Source: an uncultured Clostridia bacterium (GTDB taxonomy: Bacteria; Bacillota; Clostridia; TANB77; CAG-508). Taken from it: 64,000 bases of DNA. Positions 45,043-55,700 of the stretch are shown one piece after another. Location of the stretch: the NCBI GenBank assembly GCA_944393385.1, contig CALYAA010000006.1, positions 1-64,000 of the forward strand. Reading direction: 5' to 3'. Each line of letters starts with the position of its first letter. Position 1 is the first letter of the stretch. The notes beneath the pieces were generated by a model. The model did no database searches. It was given only the letters and a program-made list of their open reading frames with translations, and had not been told where the DNA came from. The position numbers were made by a program, and so were the translations under genes.

Positions 45043-47799
45043 ATGAGTATATTTGGAAAAATATTTAAAAGTTATAGTGAAAAAGAAGTAAAAAGAATAA
45101 TGCCAATAGTAGAAAAAATAAATTCATTAGAATCAGAAATACAAAAACTAACTGATGAAGAACTAAAAAACAAAACTACAGAATTTAAAGAACAATTAAA
45201 ACAAGGAAAAACATTAGATGATATATTACCAGAAGCATTTGCTGTTGTAAGAGAAGCATCAAAAAGAGTATTAGGAATGAGACACTTTGATGTACAATTA
45301 ATAGGAGGAATCATTCTACACCAAGGAAGAATAGCAGAAATGAAAACAGGTGAAGGAAAAACACTTGTAGCAACACTACCAGTATATCTAAATGCACTAA
45401 CAGGAAAAGGAGTACATGTAATTACTGTAAATGACTATCTAGCAAAAAGAGACAGTGAATGGATGGGAAAACTATACAAATTCATGGGACTATCAGTTGG
45501 ACTAGTAATAGCAGGAATGTCTCCAAAAGACAAGCAACAAGCTTATAATTGTGATATAACATATGGAACCAATAACGAATTTGGATTTGACTATTTAAGA
45601 GACAACATGGTAATTTACAAAGAGCAATTAGTACAAAGAGGATTAGAATATGCCATAGTAGACGAAATTGATAGTATATTAATAGATGAAGCAAGAACAC
45701 CACTTATAATATCAGGAAGAGCAAACCAATCATCAGAATTATACAAAAAAGCAAATGACTTTGTAAAAAGACTAACACCAAAAATAATAGTTGAAGAAGA
45801 CATTAAAGATGAAGCCCAAGCAGAAGACAACGAAAACTATGACTATATAGTAGACCTAAAAGCAAAATCAGCTTCACTAACACAAAAGGGAATCAAAAAA
45901 GCAGAACAAGCATTTAATCTAGAAAACTTTAATGATATAGAAAACTCTACAATAGTACACCATGTAAATCAAGCACTAAGAGCACATGGAATAATGAAAA
46001 AAGACATAGACTATATCGTAAAAGATGGAGAAGTATTAATAGTAGACGAATTTACAGGACGTATAATGTATGGAAGAAGATACAACAATGGTTTACACCA
46101 AGCAATAGAAGCAAAAGAAGGAGTAAAAATAGCAGACGAATCAAAAACACTAGCAACAATAACCTTCCAAAACTACTTTAGAATGTATAACAAACTAGCA
46201 GGTATGACAGGTACAGCCATGACAGAAGAAGCAGAATTCGAAGAAATATACAACTTAGATGTAATATCAATACCAACAAACAAGCCAATGATTAGAAAAG
46301 ACCAAAATGACGCAATATACAAAAATGAAAAAGCAAAATTCAATGCCATTGTACAAAGCATAAAAGAAAGCCATGAAAAAGGACAACCAGTTCTAGTAGG
46401 TACAGTATCAATAGAAAAATCAGAAAAATTAAGTAACATACTAAAAAAAGAAGGAATAAAACACGAAGTATTAAATGCTAAATATCACGAAAAAGAAGCG
46501 GAAATAATAGCACAAGCAGGAAAATTCGGAGCAGTAACAATAGCAACAAACATGGCAGGACGTGGTACAGACATAATGCTAGGAGGAAACAGTGAATATT
46601 TAGCAAAACAAGAAATGAGAAAAATGAAAATTTCAGACAACTTAATAGAAGAAGCAAACACATTTTATGACACAGAAGACGAAGAAATACTAAATGCTAG
46701 AAAAACATTTAAAGAACTAGAAGAAAAATATGACAAAGAAATAAAAAAAGAAAAAGAAAAAGTAATTACTGTAGGTGGGCTAAAAATAATAGGAACAGAA
46801 AGACATGAATCAAGAAGAATAGACAACCAGTTAAGAGGACGTAGTGGACGTCAAGGAGACCCAGGAGAATCAAAATTCTATATAGGTCTAGATGACGACC
46901 TAATGAAAATCTTTGGCGGAGAAATGATTACAAAAGTATATAACACAATAGGAATGGACGAAAATGTACCTATAGAAAACAAAATAATAAGTAATGCAGT
47001 AGAATCAGCTCAAAAAAGAGTTGAAGGAAGAAACTTCAGCATCAGAAAAAATGTATTAAAATATGATGATGTAATGAATGCACAAAGAGAAATAATATAC
47101 AAACAAAGAAGACAAGTACTAGATGGAGAAAACATAAATGAAAATATTTTAAACATGATAAAATCACTTGCAGAAGAAGTAGTAATGCAACAATTTGCAG
47201 GAGAAAACGAAGTAAATGTAGAATCACTAAATACAAACATAAAAAATATCTTTGGACTTGATATAAGTGATTTTGTAAAAGAAAATTCAGAAAACGCTAA
47301 TGCCATAATAGAAAAATTAGAAGAAACAGCACTTGCAGAATATGCAAAAAAAGAAGAAGAAGTTGGAAGTGCACAATTAAGAGAATTAGAAAGAGTTGTA
47401 ATGCTAAAAGTTGTTGACCAAAAATGGATGGACCACATAGACGCAATGGATGAACTAAAAGACGGAATAGGACTAAGAGCATATGGACAACAAGATCCAG
47501 TTGTAAAATACAGAATTGAAGGAATGGACATGTTTGACGAAATGATATTAGACATTAAACATGATGTGGTACAATTGTTAATGAATCTACGTAAAAACGA
47601 AGAAGTAAAACGTCAAGAAACAGCAAAAATAACAGGTGTAGCATTACAAAACTTAAAAAATCTAGATGCAGACCAAAGCAAAGTACAAACTCAAATAAAT
47701 AAAACAGTTGTAAATCAAGGCCCAAAAGTTGGAAGAAACGACCCTTGCCCATGTGGAAGTGGCAAAAAGTATAAGAACTGTTGTGGTAGAAATGCTTAA
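45043..47799 (+). CDS. secA: Preprotein translocase ATPase SecA
   Basis: The 918-residue protein has the complete SecA set: Walker [24 protein letters not shown], the preprotein cross-linking region, the [10 protein letters not shown] and [11 protein letters not shown] motifs of the second nucleotide-binding fold, and the helical scaffold. A C-terminal SEC-C zinc motif ([16 protein letters not shown]) follows, which binds SecB or ribosomes in other bacteria. It drives protein export through SecYEG. AAGGA is 12 nt before the ATG. An integrative element begins directly downstream. Confidence 0.98.
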   Translation: MSIFGKIFKSYSEKEVKRIMPIVEKINSLESEIQKLTDEELKNKTTEFKEQLKQGKTLDDILPEAFAVVREASKRVLGMRHFDVQLIGGIILHQGRIAEMKTGEGKTLVATLPVYLNALTGKGVHVITVNDYLAKRDSEWMGKLYKFMGLSVGLVIAGMSPKDKQQAYNCDITYGTNNEFGFDYLRDNMVIYKEQLVQRGLEYAIVDEIDSILIDEARTPLIISGRANQSSELYKKANDFVKRLTPKIIVEEDIKDEAQAEDNENYDYIVDLKAKSASLTQKGIKKAEQAFNLENFNDIENSTIVHHVNQALRAHGIMKKDIDYIVKDGEVLIVDEFTGRIMYGRRYNNGLHQAIEAKEGVKIADESKTLATITFQNYFRMYNKLAGMTGTAMTEEAEFEEIYNLDVISIPTNKPMIRKDQNDAIYKNEKAKFNAIVQSIKESHEKGQPVLVGTVSIEKSEKLSNILKKEGIKHEVLNAKYHEKEAEIIAQAGKFGAVTIATNMAGRGTDIMLGGNSEYLAKQEMRKMKISDNLIEEANTFYDTEDEEILNARKTFKELEEKYDKEIKKEKEKVITVGGLKIIGTERHESRRIDNQLRGRSGRQGDPGESKFYIGLDDDLMKIFGGEMITKVYNTIGMDENVPIENKIISNAVESAQKRVEGRNFSIRKNVLKYDDVMNAQREIIYKQRRQVLDGENINENILNMIKSLAEEVVMQQFAGENEVNVESLNTNIKNIFGLDISDFVKENSENANAIIEKLEETALAEYAKKEEEVGSAQLRELERVVMLKVVDQKWMDHIDAMDELKDGIGLRAYGQQDPVVKYRIEGMDMFDEMILDIKHDVVQLLMNLRKNEEVKRQETAKITGVALQNLKNLDADQSKVQTQINKTVVNQGPKVGRNDPCPCGSGKKYKNCCGRNA

Positions 47800-47845
47800 A
47801 ACTCTTGAAAAATAAGAATTTTAAAAAAGCAAAAAATTGAAAATT

Positions 47846-47904
47846 TTGTCCACGGTGGACAAATGTCCACGATTTGTCCACATAAATTAAATCTTGTGGA
47901 CAAA
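47846..47904. repeat. Cluster of GTCCAC repeats, candidate att/integrase-binding region
   Basis: Five copies of (T)TGTCCAC lie in 59 bases: plus orientation at 47846, 47864 and 47873, minus orientation (GTGGACAA) at 47855 and 47896. The first two form the palindrome GTCCACGGTGGAC. It sits between secA and the integrase. Confidence 0.65.
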
Positions 47905-47969
47905 TAAGAAGAAAAGCTTTATATATCAATAAAAACTGTGTGAACAAATTAATGGATAGATAATTATTA

Positions 47970-48000
47970 GATGTCAGCATTTGATATGCTGGCATCTTTC
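47970..48000 (+). terminator. Terminator between secA and the integrase
   Basis: GATGTCAGCA (47970-47979) and TGCTGGCATC (47987-47996) pair with one T-G wobble, followed by TTTC. Confidence 0.7.
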
Positions 48001-48038
48001 CGTTTACTAATAAATTTAGTAAAAGGAGAGATTAATTT

Positions 48039-49349
48039 ATGGTAAGTGTAAGAAAAAGAGGAAAAGTTTATGAATACCGATTTGAAACAGGAATGGTTGA
48101 TGGAAAAAGAAAATGGATTACGAAGTCTGGATATTCATCAAAATCAGAAGCTTTTAAAGAGGGAGCAAAAGCATACAACGAATTTTATTATAGTGGAACT
48201 AAAATGCAACTTAAAGAAAATATGTCTTATGCTGATTTTTTAGATTATTGGATTGACAATTACGCTAACTTAAATTTACATTATTCAACAACAGTATCGT
48301 ATATAAACATTATTAAAAATCATGTCAAACCGAAAATAGGATTTTATAAATTATGGCAATTAGACACTAGAATATTACAAGAGTTTATAAATAAAATATA
48401 TGTCGAATATGCTTTTTCTAAAAATTATATGGCAAGTATTTTGAAAGTTGTTAAAGGGTCTTTAAAATATGCTTGTTATACATTGAATTATATTAATACT
48501 AACCCAGCAGAAAATGTGCATGCACCAAGAATAGATAAAATTAACAAAGATCCTGCACATATATTTACTCAAGAGGAAATAGAAAGAATATTAGACAGAT
48601 TTAAGGGAACACACTCGATTTATTACTCTTTTTTAACTGCCTACTATACAGGTTTAAGAGTATCTGAAGTATATGGCTTAACTTGGGATTGTGTAGATTT
48701 TGAGAAAAAAACAATAACTATCAATAAAAATATCATAAAGAAGAATCAGTATGGTTTACCAAAAAGAAAAAATATAACTAAAGGTAACTCTGTTTGTGTT
48801 TGGTATTACGGAGAGTGTAAGAATCCACAAAGTAGAAGAACTATATCTATTGGTGATACATTAGTAAATGCATTAAAAGAATATAAAAAAGAACAAGAAG
48901 AAAATCAAAAATTTTATGGAGATTCATATCTTTATTATTATGAGAAAAGAGTACTAAATGATATTACCAAAAAAGAAGAAATAAAGTTAGTTGAAGCAAA
49001 AGGAGAACTAGAAGTGGCTTTACCGAAAGCAGAATTAGTCTTTGTTAAAGGAAATGGACAATTTTTAGGAACTGATTCACCTAAATATGCTTTTAAAGTA
49101 ATACATTATGAATTAGGAATTAACAGTAGATTTCATGATTTTAGAGACACACATGCAACTAGATTAATTGAAAGTGGTGCTGACATTAAAGCAGTGTCGA
49201 AAAGGTTAGGACATTCAAGCATACAAACGACATATAATATTTATGTTAAAGTTACAAATAAAATGGAAACTGATACCGTAAACAAATTTGAAGAATATAC
49301 TAATAGTTTAAATATTCCTCAAACATTAGAAATTCCATATCAAGTATAA
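48039..49349 (+). CDS. int: Tyrosine recombinase/integrase of the element
   Basis: The 436-residue protein has an N-terminal arm-binding domain (SVRKRGKVYEYRFETG), a SAM-like core-binding domain and a catalytic domain with Arg in TGLRVSEVYGLTW, HDFRDTHATR (HxxR), LGHSSIQTTYNIY (His and nucleophile Tyr). A long insertion of about 60 residues lies between the Arg and HxxR boxes. AAAAGGAG precedes the ATG. It should integrate and excise the element; no excisionase gene is visible beside it. A terminator follows. Confidence 0.95.
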   Translation: MVSVRKRGKVYEYRFETGMVDGKRKWITKSGYSSKSEAFKEGAKAYNEFYYSGTKMQLKENMSYADFLDYWIDNYANLNLHYSTTVSYINIIKNHVKPKIGFYKLWQLDTRILQEFINKIYVEYAFSKNYMASILKVVKGSLKYACYTLNYINTNPAENVHAPRIDKINKDPAHIFTQEEIERILDRFKGTHSIYYSFLTAYYTGLRVSEVYGLTWDCVDFEKKTITINKNIIKKNQYGLPKRKNITKGNSVCVWYYGECKNPQSRRTISIGDTLVNALKEYKKEQEENQKFYGDSYLYYYEKRVLNDITKKEEIKLVEAKGELEVALPKAELVFVKGNGQFLGTDSPKYAFKVIHYELGINSRFHDFRDTHATRLIESGADIKAVSKRLGHSSIQTTYNIYVKVTNKMETDTVNKFEEYTNSLNIPQTLEIPYQV

Positions 49350-49415
49350 TTTATATATTACATTATTATATAAAATTGTAGAAAATGTAGTTATTGAAAT
49401 AATATCTAACATATA

Positions 49416-49450
49416 GAAGTTAATTTAGAAATAAGTTAGCTTCTTTTTTT
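49416..49450 (+). terminator. Terminator of the integrase
   Basis: GAAGTTAA (49416-49423) pairs with TTAGCTTC (49436-49443), followed by seven T. Confidence 0.8.
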
Positions 49451-49487
49451 ATTGCCTCAAAAAATAATTTTAAGGAGGTAAAATTAG

Positions 49488-50105
49488 ATGAAAAAAACAA
49501 TTTATGATTTTGAAAAGAAATATGATGTTCAAGATGAACTTTTAAATGAGGGAGCTTTAAAAGGACTGGATGAAAGAACATTGCATGAAACAATAAAGGC
49601 AATGTTAATAAATACAATTAAAGATTGTATTAAATATGAAAATTATATGGATCCAGATATGACAGAGATAACTAATTTGCTAATTAAAGAAAATAAAACA
49701 GAAGAAGAATTAAGAAAAATTAGAAATGCACAAGATAGATTAAGGAATTCTTTACATTTTGCACAAATTTCTGAAGATAGTTTGTATATATTATTACGCA
49801 AAATGCTATCATCAGAAGAAATAAAACATTGTTTCAAACAAGAGATACCAGAGATGTATAGAAATTTATATTATATGGTAGACTTAGAAGAAGAGATAGC
49901 AGAAACTTTGACATTCATTTTTGAAGAACTTTATGAAGCACCTAGCTATAAAGATATTTGCATTACTATAAATGAAAATATTAAGGATTTTGTAGAAAAT
50001 GCAGAGGAGTATGTAGAAGATATACAAAATCACGAGTTATATGAACAGTTTGTTAGCTTTAGAAATAGTATAAAAAATGAAGAAAAGGAGAATATCAATG
50101 AGTGA
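49488..50105 (+). CDS. Unknown acidic protein of the ParAB operon
   Basis: I do not recognise the family. The 205-residue protein is acidic, predicted mostly alpha-helical, with no signal or membrane segment. It has a strong AAGGAGG site and overlaps parA by eight bases (ATGAGTGA), so the three genes are translationally coupled. Position suggests a regulator or partner of the partition or replication module. No DNA-binding motif is evident. Confidence 0.75.
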   Translation: MKKTIYDFEKKYDVQDELLNEGALKGLDERTLHETIKAMLINTIKDCIKYENYMDPDMTEITNLLIKENKTEEELRKIRNAQDRLRNSLHFAQISEDSLYILLRKMLSSEEIKHCFKQEIPEMYRNLYYMVDLEEEIAETLTFIFEELYEAPSYKDICITINENIKDFVENAEEYVEDIQNHELYEQFVSFRNSIKNEEKENINE

Positions 50106-50916
50106 GATAATTGCAATAGCAAATCAAAAAGGTGGTGTAGGAAAAACTACAACCACTTTTTCTTTAGGTGTTGCTTTAAGAAAGCAAGGCAATAAAGTTC
50201 TACTCATAGATGCAGATCCTCAGGGAGATTTAACTACTTGTATGGGATACTATGACCAAGATAAATTACAAAATACCATTGCTACTTTGATGTCTGATAC
50301 AATATATGATAATGAAGTAGATGCAAAAAAAGCTATTCTTCATCATAAAGAGGGAATAGATTTAATTCCTGCAAATTTAGATTTATCAGCAATAGAGTTT
50401 TCACTTGTAAATGCAATGAGTAGAGAGTTCACACTTAAAAACTCAATAAGAGATATAAAAGATAATTATGATTATATTTTAATTGATTGTATGCCGAGCT
50501 TAGGAATGATAACAATAAATGCCTTAGCTTGTAGTGATAAAATTATAATTCCAGTTCAAGGAGAATATTTAGCAGCAAAAGGAATGGGACATTTATTAAA
50601 AACTGTAAGTAGAATTCATAAACAAATAAATCCTAATTTAAAGATAGGTGGAGTATTACTAACTCTTGTAGATAAAAGGACAAATTTATCTAAAGAAGTT
50701 AGAAATACCATAAATGAAAACTATGGACAGTTTGTAAAAATATATAATACAGAAATCCCAAAAGCTATCAATACGGCAAAGTCAACTTCTACTGGCAAAA
50801 GTATTTTTGAGTTTGATAAAAACAGTCCAGTAGCTTTAAGTTATAAAGAATTAGCAAAGGAGGTTTTAGATGATGAAAGAGCAAGAACAAAAAATGAAAC
50901 TTCCAAAGTTAGATGA
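50098..50916 (+). CDS. parA: ParA/Soj-type partition ATPase
   Basis: The 272-residue protein has the deviant Walker A KGGVGKTTTT with the signature Lys, DADPQGDLT, and LIDCMPSLG as Walker B. ParA binds DNA nonspecifically with ATP and moves ParB-bound parS sites. In integrative elements such pairs stabilise the excised circle. The frame is open from 50077, but ATG 50098 has AAAAGGAG 7 nt upstream and leads directly into SEIIAIANQKGG. It overlaps the upstream gene by 8 bases and parB by 47. Confidence 0.95.
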   Translation: MSEIIAIANQKGGVGKTTTTFSLGVALRKQGNKVLLIDADPQGDLTTCMGYYDQDKLQNTIATLMSDTIYDNEVDAKKAILHHKEGIDLIPANLDLSAIEFSLVNAMSREFTLKNSIRDIKDNYDYILIDCMPSLGMITINALACSDKIIIPVQGEYLAAKGMGHLLKTVSRIHKQINPNLKIGGVLLTLVDKRTNLSKEVRNTINENYGQFVKIYNTEIPKAINTAKSTSTGKSIFEFDKNSPVALSYKELAKEVLDDERARTKNETSKVR

Positions 50917-51823
50917 TTTATTTACAAGTCAAGCTCAAAGAGATTATGAAAAAGCAGAAAAGGTAGAAGAAATTGATATTAGTAAAATATCAGATTTTCC
51001 AAATCATCCTTTTAAAGTTAAAGATGATGATAAAATGAAAGAAATGGTAAAAAGTATAAAACAATATGGAGTTATATTGCCTGTAATAGTTAGACCAAAA
51101 GATGATGGAACTTATGAAATGATTTCTGGACATCGAAGAAAAAGAGCTTGTGAGTTAGCAGGAGTAAAACAGATAAGATCTATTGTAAAAGATTTATCAG
51201 ATGATGAAGCTACAATCCTTATGGTAGATAGTAATATTCAAAGAGAAGAAATACTGCCTAGTGAAAAGGCATTTGCATATAAAATGAAACTTGAAGCAAT
51301 GAAACATCAAGGAAAGAGAATTGATTTATTGGAGGAAGAAACTTCCGACCCAATGGGTTGGAAGTTAGAAAGTGCTAATAAGTTAGGAAAAGAAGTAGGC
51401 GAAAGTATGACTAATATTAGAAGATATATTCGTCTAACACATCTTATTCCAGAACTTTTAGAACAAGTAGATTTAAAAAGAATTGCTTTTAGACCAGCAG
51501 TAGAACTTTCATATTTAAGTGAAGATAATCAATATGTAGTACAAAATATATTTGAGTTTGATGAAGTTACACCTTCTTTAAGTCAAGCAATAAGATTAAA
51601 GAAACTTGAACAAGAGGGAAAATTAACAGAAGAAAAAATAGAAGAAATTTTAGGTCAAGAAAAGCCTAATCAGAAAGAATTTATAAAAATACACAATGAA
51701 AGAATAGATAAATATATACCACAAAAAATAAAGGAATCTGGAAAAATAGAAGATTTTATTATTCAATGTGTGGAAGAACATAACAAAAGAGAAAGACTAA
51801 AACAAGAAAGAAATGCCAGATAA
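50870..51823 (+). CDS. parB: ParB/Spo0J-type centromere-binding protein
   Basis: The 317-residue protein has the ParB N-terminal CTPase domain: ISDFPNHPFKV, IKQYGVILPVIVRP, ISGHRRKRACELAG (GHRR nucleotide motif) and DSNIQREEILPSEKAFA. A helix-turn-helix region follows (GESMTNIRRYIRLTHL) and a charged C-terminus. It starts within parA behind AAAGGAGG. The likely binding site is the repeat pair just after its stop. Confidence 0.93.
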   Translation: MMKEQEQKMKLPKLDDLFTSQAQRDYEKAEKVEEIDISKISDFPNHPFKVKDDDKMKEMVKSIKQYGVILPVIVRPKDDGTYEMISGHRRKRACELAGVKQIRSIVKDLSDDEATILMVDSNIQREEILPSEKAFAYKMKLEAMKHQGKRIDLLEEETSDPMGWKLESANKLGKEVGESMTNIRRYIRLTHLIPELLEQVDLKRIAFRPAVELSYLSEDNQYVVQNIFEFDEVTPSLSQAIRLKKLEQEGKLTEEKIEEILGQEKPNQKEFIKIHNERIDKYIPQKIKESGKIEDFIIQCVEEHNKRERLKQERNAR

Positions 51824-51825
51824 TG

Positions 51826-51874
51826 TGTGTGAACATATTTAACAATGACACAACTTTTTATGTGTGAACACATT
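51826..51874. repeat. Direct repeat TGTGTGAACA, candidate parS or operator
   Basis: TGTGTGAACATATT (51826-51839) and TGTGTGAACACATT (51861-51874) are 35 nt apart. Each has inverted arms TGTGT...ACA(C/T)A. They lie immediately after parB. Confidence 0.55.
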
Positions 51875-51974
51875 ACAAAGTTTTCCCTTACAAACCTTTT
51901 CAAATACATACTATATTACAGACTAAAAGAATAATAATTTATTTAATTAATTTTATTTATATTTATTTATACAC

Positions 51975-52002
51975 TTGAACTTAGCTTTTTAAGCAGTATA
52001 AT
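51975..52002 (+). promoter_or_regulatory. Promoter of the adhesin region
   Basis: TTGAAC, a 16-nt spacer and TATAAT lie 24 nt before the ATG at 52026. Confidence 0.65.
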
Positions 52003-52025
52003 TAAGGCATAAGGAGATGATGATT

Positions 52026-52715
52026 ATGAAGAAAAGAAAGATAATAATTATAATTTTAGCTCTAGTAATAGCATTAATTATAACAGCTTTAATAGTTAAT
52101 CAAGTTATAGATAATCAAAAAAGAAATAGTATTGAATTTGAAAATGAGGTTGTAAATGAAATAAATTCGACTAATGAAATTCAAAATACAAAAGCAAATG
52201 TTGTAGAAAATACAAGCATAAATCAAGATAACAAAGAAGAATTGGTACAAAAAAATACTAATGGAAATACAAAGATAGAAACTCAAGAAAATAAAAATGA
52301 GGAACAAAAAGAAAATAATAAAAGCACACAGAAAAAAGTAGTTGAAAGTCCAAAACAAACAGAAACAAAAAAGCCAGCTCAAGTTAATAGTAAAGTAGAT
52401 ACACCTAAAAATAATACACAGAAAGAAGAAAAGTCTAAAAATGACATTCAGGAAAACAAGAGTGATGATAAAGTACAAGAAAAACCTAAATGTACTGACA
52501 CGAAACATGGAGTTAGTGCAGGTAATTCTAATTTGTGGTTCAATAGTTATGATGAAGCAGTTGCTTATTATGATAATTTAATAAATACTTACAGTGATCA
52601 AGTACATAATGGAGAAATATCGTCAGAGGAATATTACAAATTATGTCCTTATGGCCACGAAGTTTGGAATTGTCCATATTGTGGAAAATGGACTTTAAAC
52701 TATTATAAAAGATAA
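52026..52715 (+). CDS. Membrane-anchored protein with disordered stalk and Cys-rich end
   Basis: The 229-residue protein has one N-terminal membrane helix after KKRK, about 120 residues of Asn/Lys/Glu/Thr-rich stalk with no predicted fold, and a C-terminal domain of about 65 residues ending CPYGHEVWNCPYCGKW, where CPYGH and CPYC look like zinc ligands. Three ATGs (52017, 52020, 52026) are in frame; the last has AAGGAG 9 nt upstream. It has its own promoter and terminator. Function is unknown; the domain should face outside given the basic N-terminus. Confidence 0.7.
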   Translation: MKKRKIIIIILALVIALIITALIVNQVIDNQKRNSIEFENEVVNEINSTNEIQNTKANVVENTSINQDNKEELVQKNTNGNTKIETQENKNEEQKENNKSTQKKVVESPKQTETKKPAQVNSKVDTPKNNTQKEEKSKNDIQENKSDDKVQEKPKCTDTKHGVSAGNSNLWFNSYDEAVAYYDNLINTYSDQVHNGEISSEEYYKLCPYGHEVWNCPYCGKWTLNYYKR

Positions 52716-52732
52716 TAAATAATAATTTTTTA

Positions 52733-52762
52733 AAGAGCAAGTATTACACTTGTTCTTTTTTT
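52733..52762 (+). terminator. Terminator before the adhesin gene
   Basis: AGAGCAAGT pairs with ACTTGTTCT (one G-U), loop ATTAC, followed by seven T. Confidence 0.8.
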
Positions 52763-52784
52763 ATGAAAAAGGAGGAAATTTTAT

Positions 52785-55700
52785 ATGATAAAAAAGTCAA
52801 AATATAAAAGAATTTTAGCTATTATTTTATTATTAGTTACAATGCTAAGTGTAGCACAACCTATATTTGCAGCGTCTGGAACAGGCAAATGGGTTGGTGG
52901 ACAATATGCTTCATATATTAGAACAACAGATAATGCTGATTCTGAATATGGAATTTTAATAAGAAAATTAATAAATTATAATACAGGAGAAAAAAGAACT
53001 GTATTTTGTGCAGAACATGGAGTAGATTTTAAAACTGATGTAGTATATAACGGAAGTTACTATACACCAGTTAAAGCAGATGTGAGAAAAGCTTGTAAAA
53101 TAGCATATCTAGGATGGTATAAAGATAAAGGCAATTATGTTGTAGATGGTGGAATTTCAAATGCAGACAAAAAGCAATATGTTCTAGTTCAACAATATAT
53201 ATGGGAAGTATTAGGACAAACTAATGCTAGATTTTTAGATAGTGGAATTCAAGCTGAATATGAGGCTTTTAAATCTGAAATAGATAGAGAAATGGCTAAA
53301 ATAGAAACTAGACCAAGCTTTGATGGAACAACAATAAATGTTCAAGCAGGTGAAAGTAAAACAATAACTGACGCTAATGGTGTTTTAGCAAGTTACCCTA
53401 GCATAGATAAAACTACTAATGGAATTAGAATTACACACTCAAAAGGAAGTAATTCAATGACTATATTAGTAGATGAAAATACTACTTTAGAGAACTATAC
53501 AATAACAGATGCTCAATTTAAATCATGGGGTATGATTAAAAATGGAACAGAAGATAAAGACACAATGGTATTTTTTGAGTTCCAAGATGGAGTTCAAAAT
53601 CAATTATATTCATTATCTTATAATGATCCAATAACTTTAAGTGTAAGTTTAAATATAGAAAGCTTTGGAAAATTAGAACTTTCAAAATTAAACAAAGAAG
53701 GAGATTTAGTTCCAGGAGCTGTGTTCAAAGTTACAGGTCCAAATAATTATAGCAAAGAAGTAACTGTAACAGATGGAAAAATAACTTTAGACAAACTAAA
53801 AAAAGGCACTTATACAATAAAAGAAATATCTGCCCCTTATGGCTATCTTTTAGATACTAAAGCATATAATGTGGAAGTTAGAGTAAATCAAACAGCTACA
53901 CAAGCAGTTGTAAATTTTGAGCCAACAGGAACATTCACATTAGTTAAGAAAAATGCAGATAAATCAGAAAATTTAAAAGGTGCAGAATATAGAATATGGA
54001 ATGATAGTTATGATAAAACTTTTGTTACAAACGATGAAGGAGAAATAGTAGTAGAAGGACTAAAATTAGGAAAATATAATTACCAAGAAACAAAAGCACC
54101 AGAAGGTTACTTATTAGATGATACTGTATATTCATTTGAGCTAAAATATAAAGACCAAAATACAGCAGTTGTATTTGCATCAGTAGAAAGAACTGATAAT
54201 GAGCCAACAGGAAAAATATCTATAATTAAAAAAGATATAAAAACAGGCTCTACAACACAGGGAGATGCAGTTTTTGAAGGTGCAGTATATAAAGTATATG
54301 CTAATGAAGATATATACAATAAAGCTAAAACTAAAAAGTTTTATTCTAAAGGAGATTTAGTAGCAACTAGAACTATGAATGACAAAGGAACAACAGAAGA
54401 TATAACGAATCTTCCTTTAGGTAAATATATAGTAAAAGAGGAAGTTGCACCTAAAGGCTATATGTTAGACACAAAAGAATATGAAGTTAATTTAACATAT
54501 AAAGACCAACACGAAGAAATAATCTCAAATACAACAACAAGTTTAGAAGATGTAAAGAAAATGGGACTTCATATTTTTAAATCTGGAATAAAAGAAAATT
54601 CTGGAGTAACTCCTGGATTAGCAGGAGCAGAATTTACGATAAAATTAAATGCAGATGTAGAAAAGGCTTATGAACAAGGCTATACTTATGAAGAAGTATG
54701 GAATGGAATTGATGAAGATGGAAATAAAGTAACAGTAAATGAAAAAAGAGTTGCAGAGGCTCAAAAAATAGCTCCAACCTATGAGATAATAACAACAGAT
54801 GAAAATGGAGATGCATATACTCAAAATAAATTACCTTTTGGAAAGTATATTGTAAAAGAAACAAAGACTCCAGAAGATTATGAGACATCAGTTGATTTTA
54901 CTTTTTCTATTACAGAAGATGAATCTGAAGTCGTGGAAATAGCAAAGAAAACAAAGCATATAGTAGTAAATAATGAACAATTAGAAACCTATATCAAACT
55001 TATAAAGAAAGACTTAAAAACCAATAAACCAGTAACATTAAATTCTACAACATTTGAAATTAAAGCAACAGAGAATATTTATGACAGAGCTACAAACAAA
55101 ATATTATTCAAAAAGGGAGAAAAAATTTCTCAAAAAGTTGGAAATACAACATACACATCATTTACAACTAATGCAGATAATATTGTAGTTCTAGATAATT
55201 CATATAATTCTGAAAATGACAATAAAGCTGAGGTTACAACACCATTAAAATTGCCAGTTGGAAGTTATGAAATAACTGAAATAAAAATTCCTGAGGGCTT
55301 TTTACAATTAGATAAACCTGTTACATTTGAAATAAAAAACATTAAAGATTATGACACCGATAAAGATGGAGATTTCATAAAAGAAATAGTCATCAAAAAT
55401 GAGCAACCAACAGGAACAATTAAATTAGATAAAAGTATTGCCATAAGAGAAAATGTAGATACATCATTAGTAGATATATCGGATTTATCTGGTTTAGAAT
55501 TTAAACTAACTGCAAAAGAAGATATAATTGATAAAGCAGACGGTAGTATTATATATAAGCAAGGACAAGAAATAAAAACATATAATCTAACTAAAGATGG
55601 CAAACTTACAATTAGTGATTTGCCAATGGGAATTTATGAAATTGAAGAAACAAAAACTTTAGATGGATTAGTTTTAAATACAACAAAATATGAAGTTAAA

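Noticed and set aside
45032-45046. Four-codon leader frame overlapping the secA start
   Set aside because: Its ATG is only one base from the AAGGA site, too close to be used; that site is well placed for secA itself.
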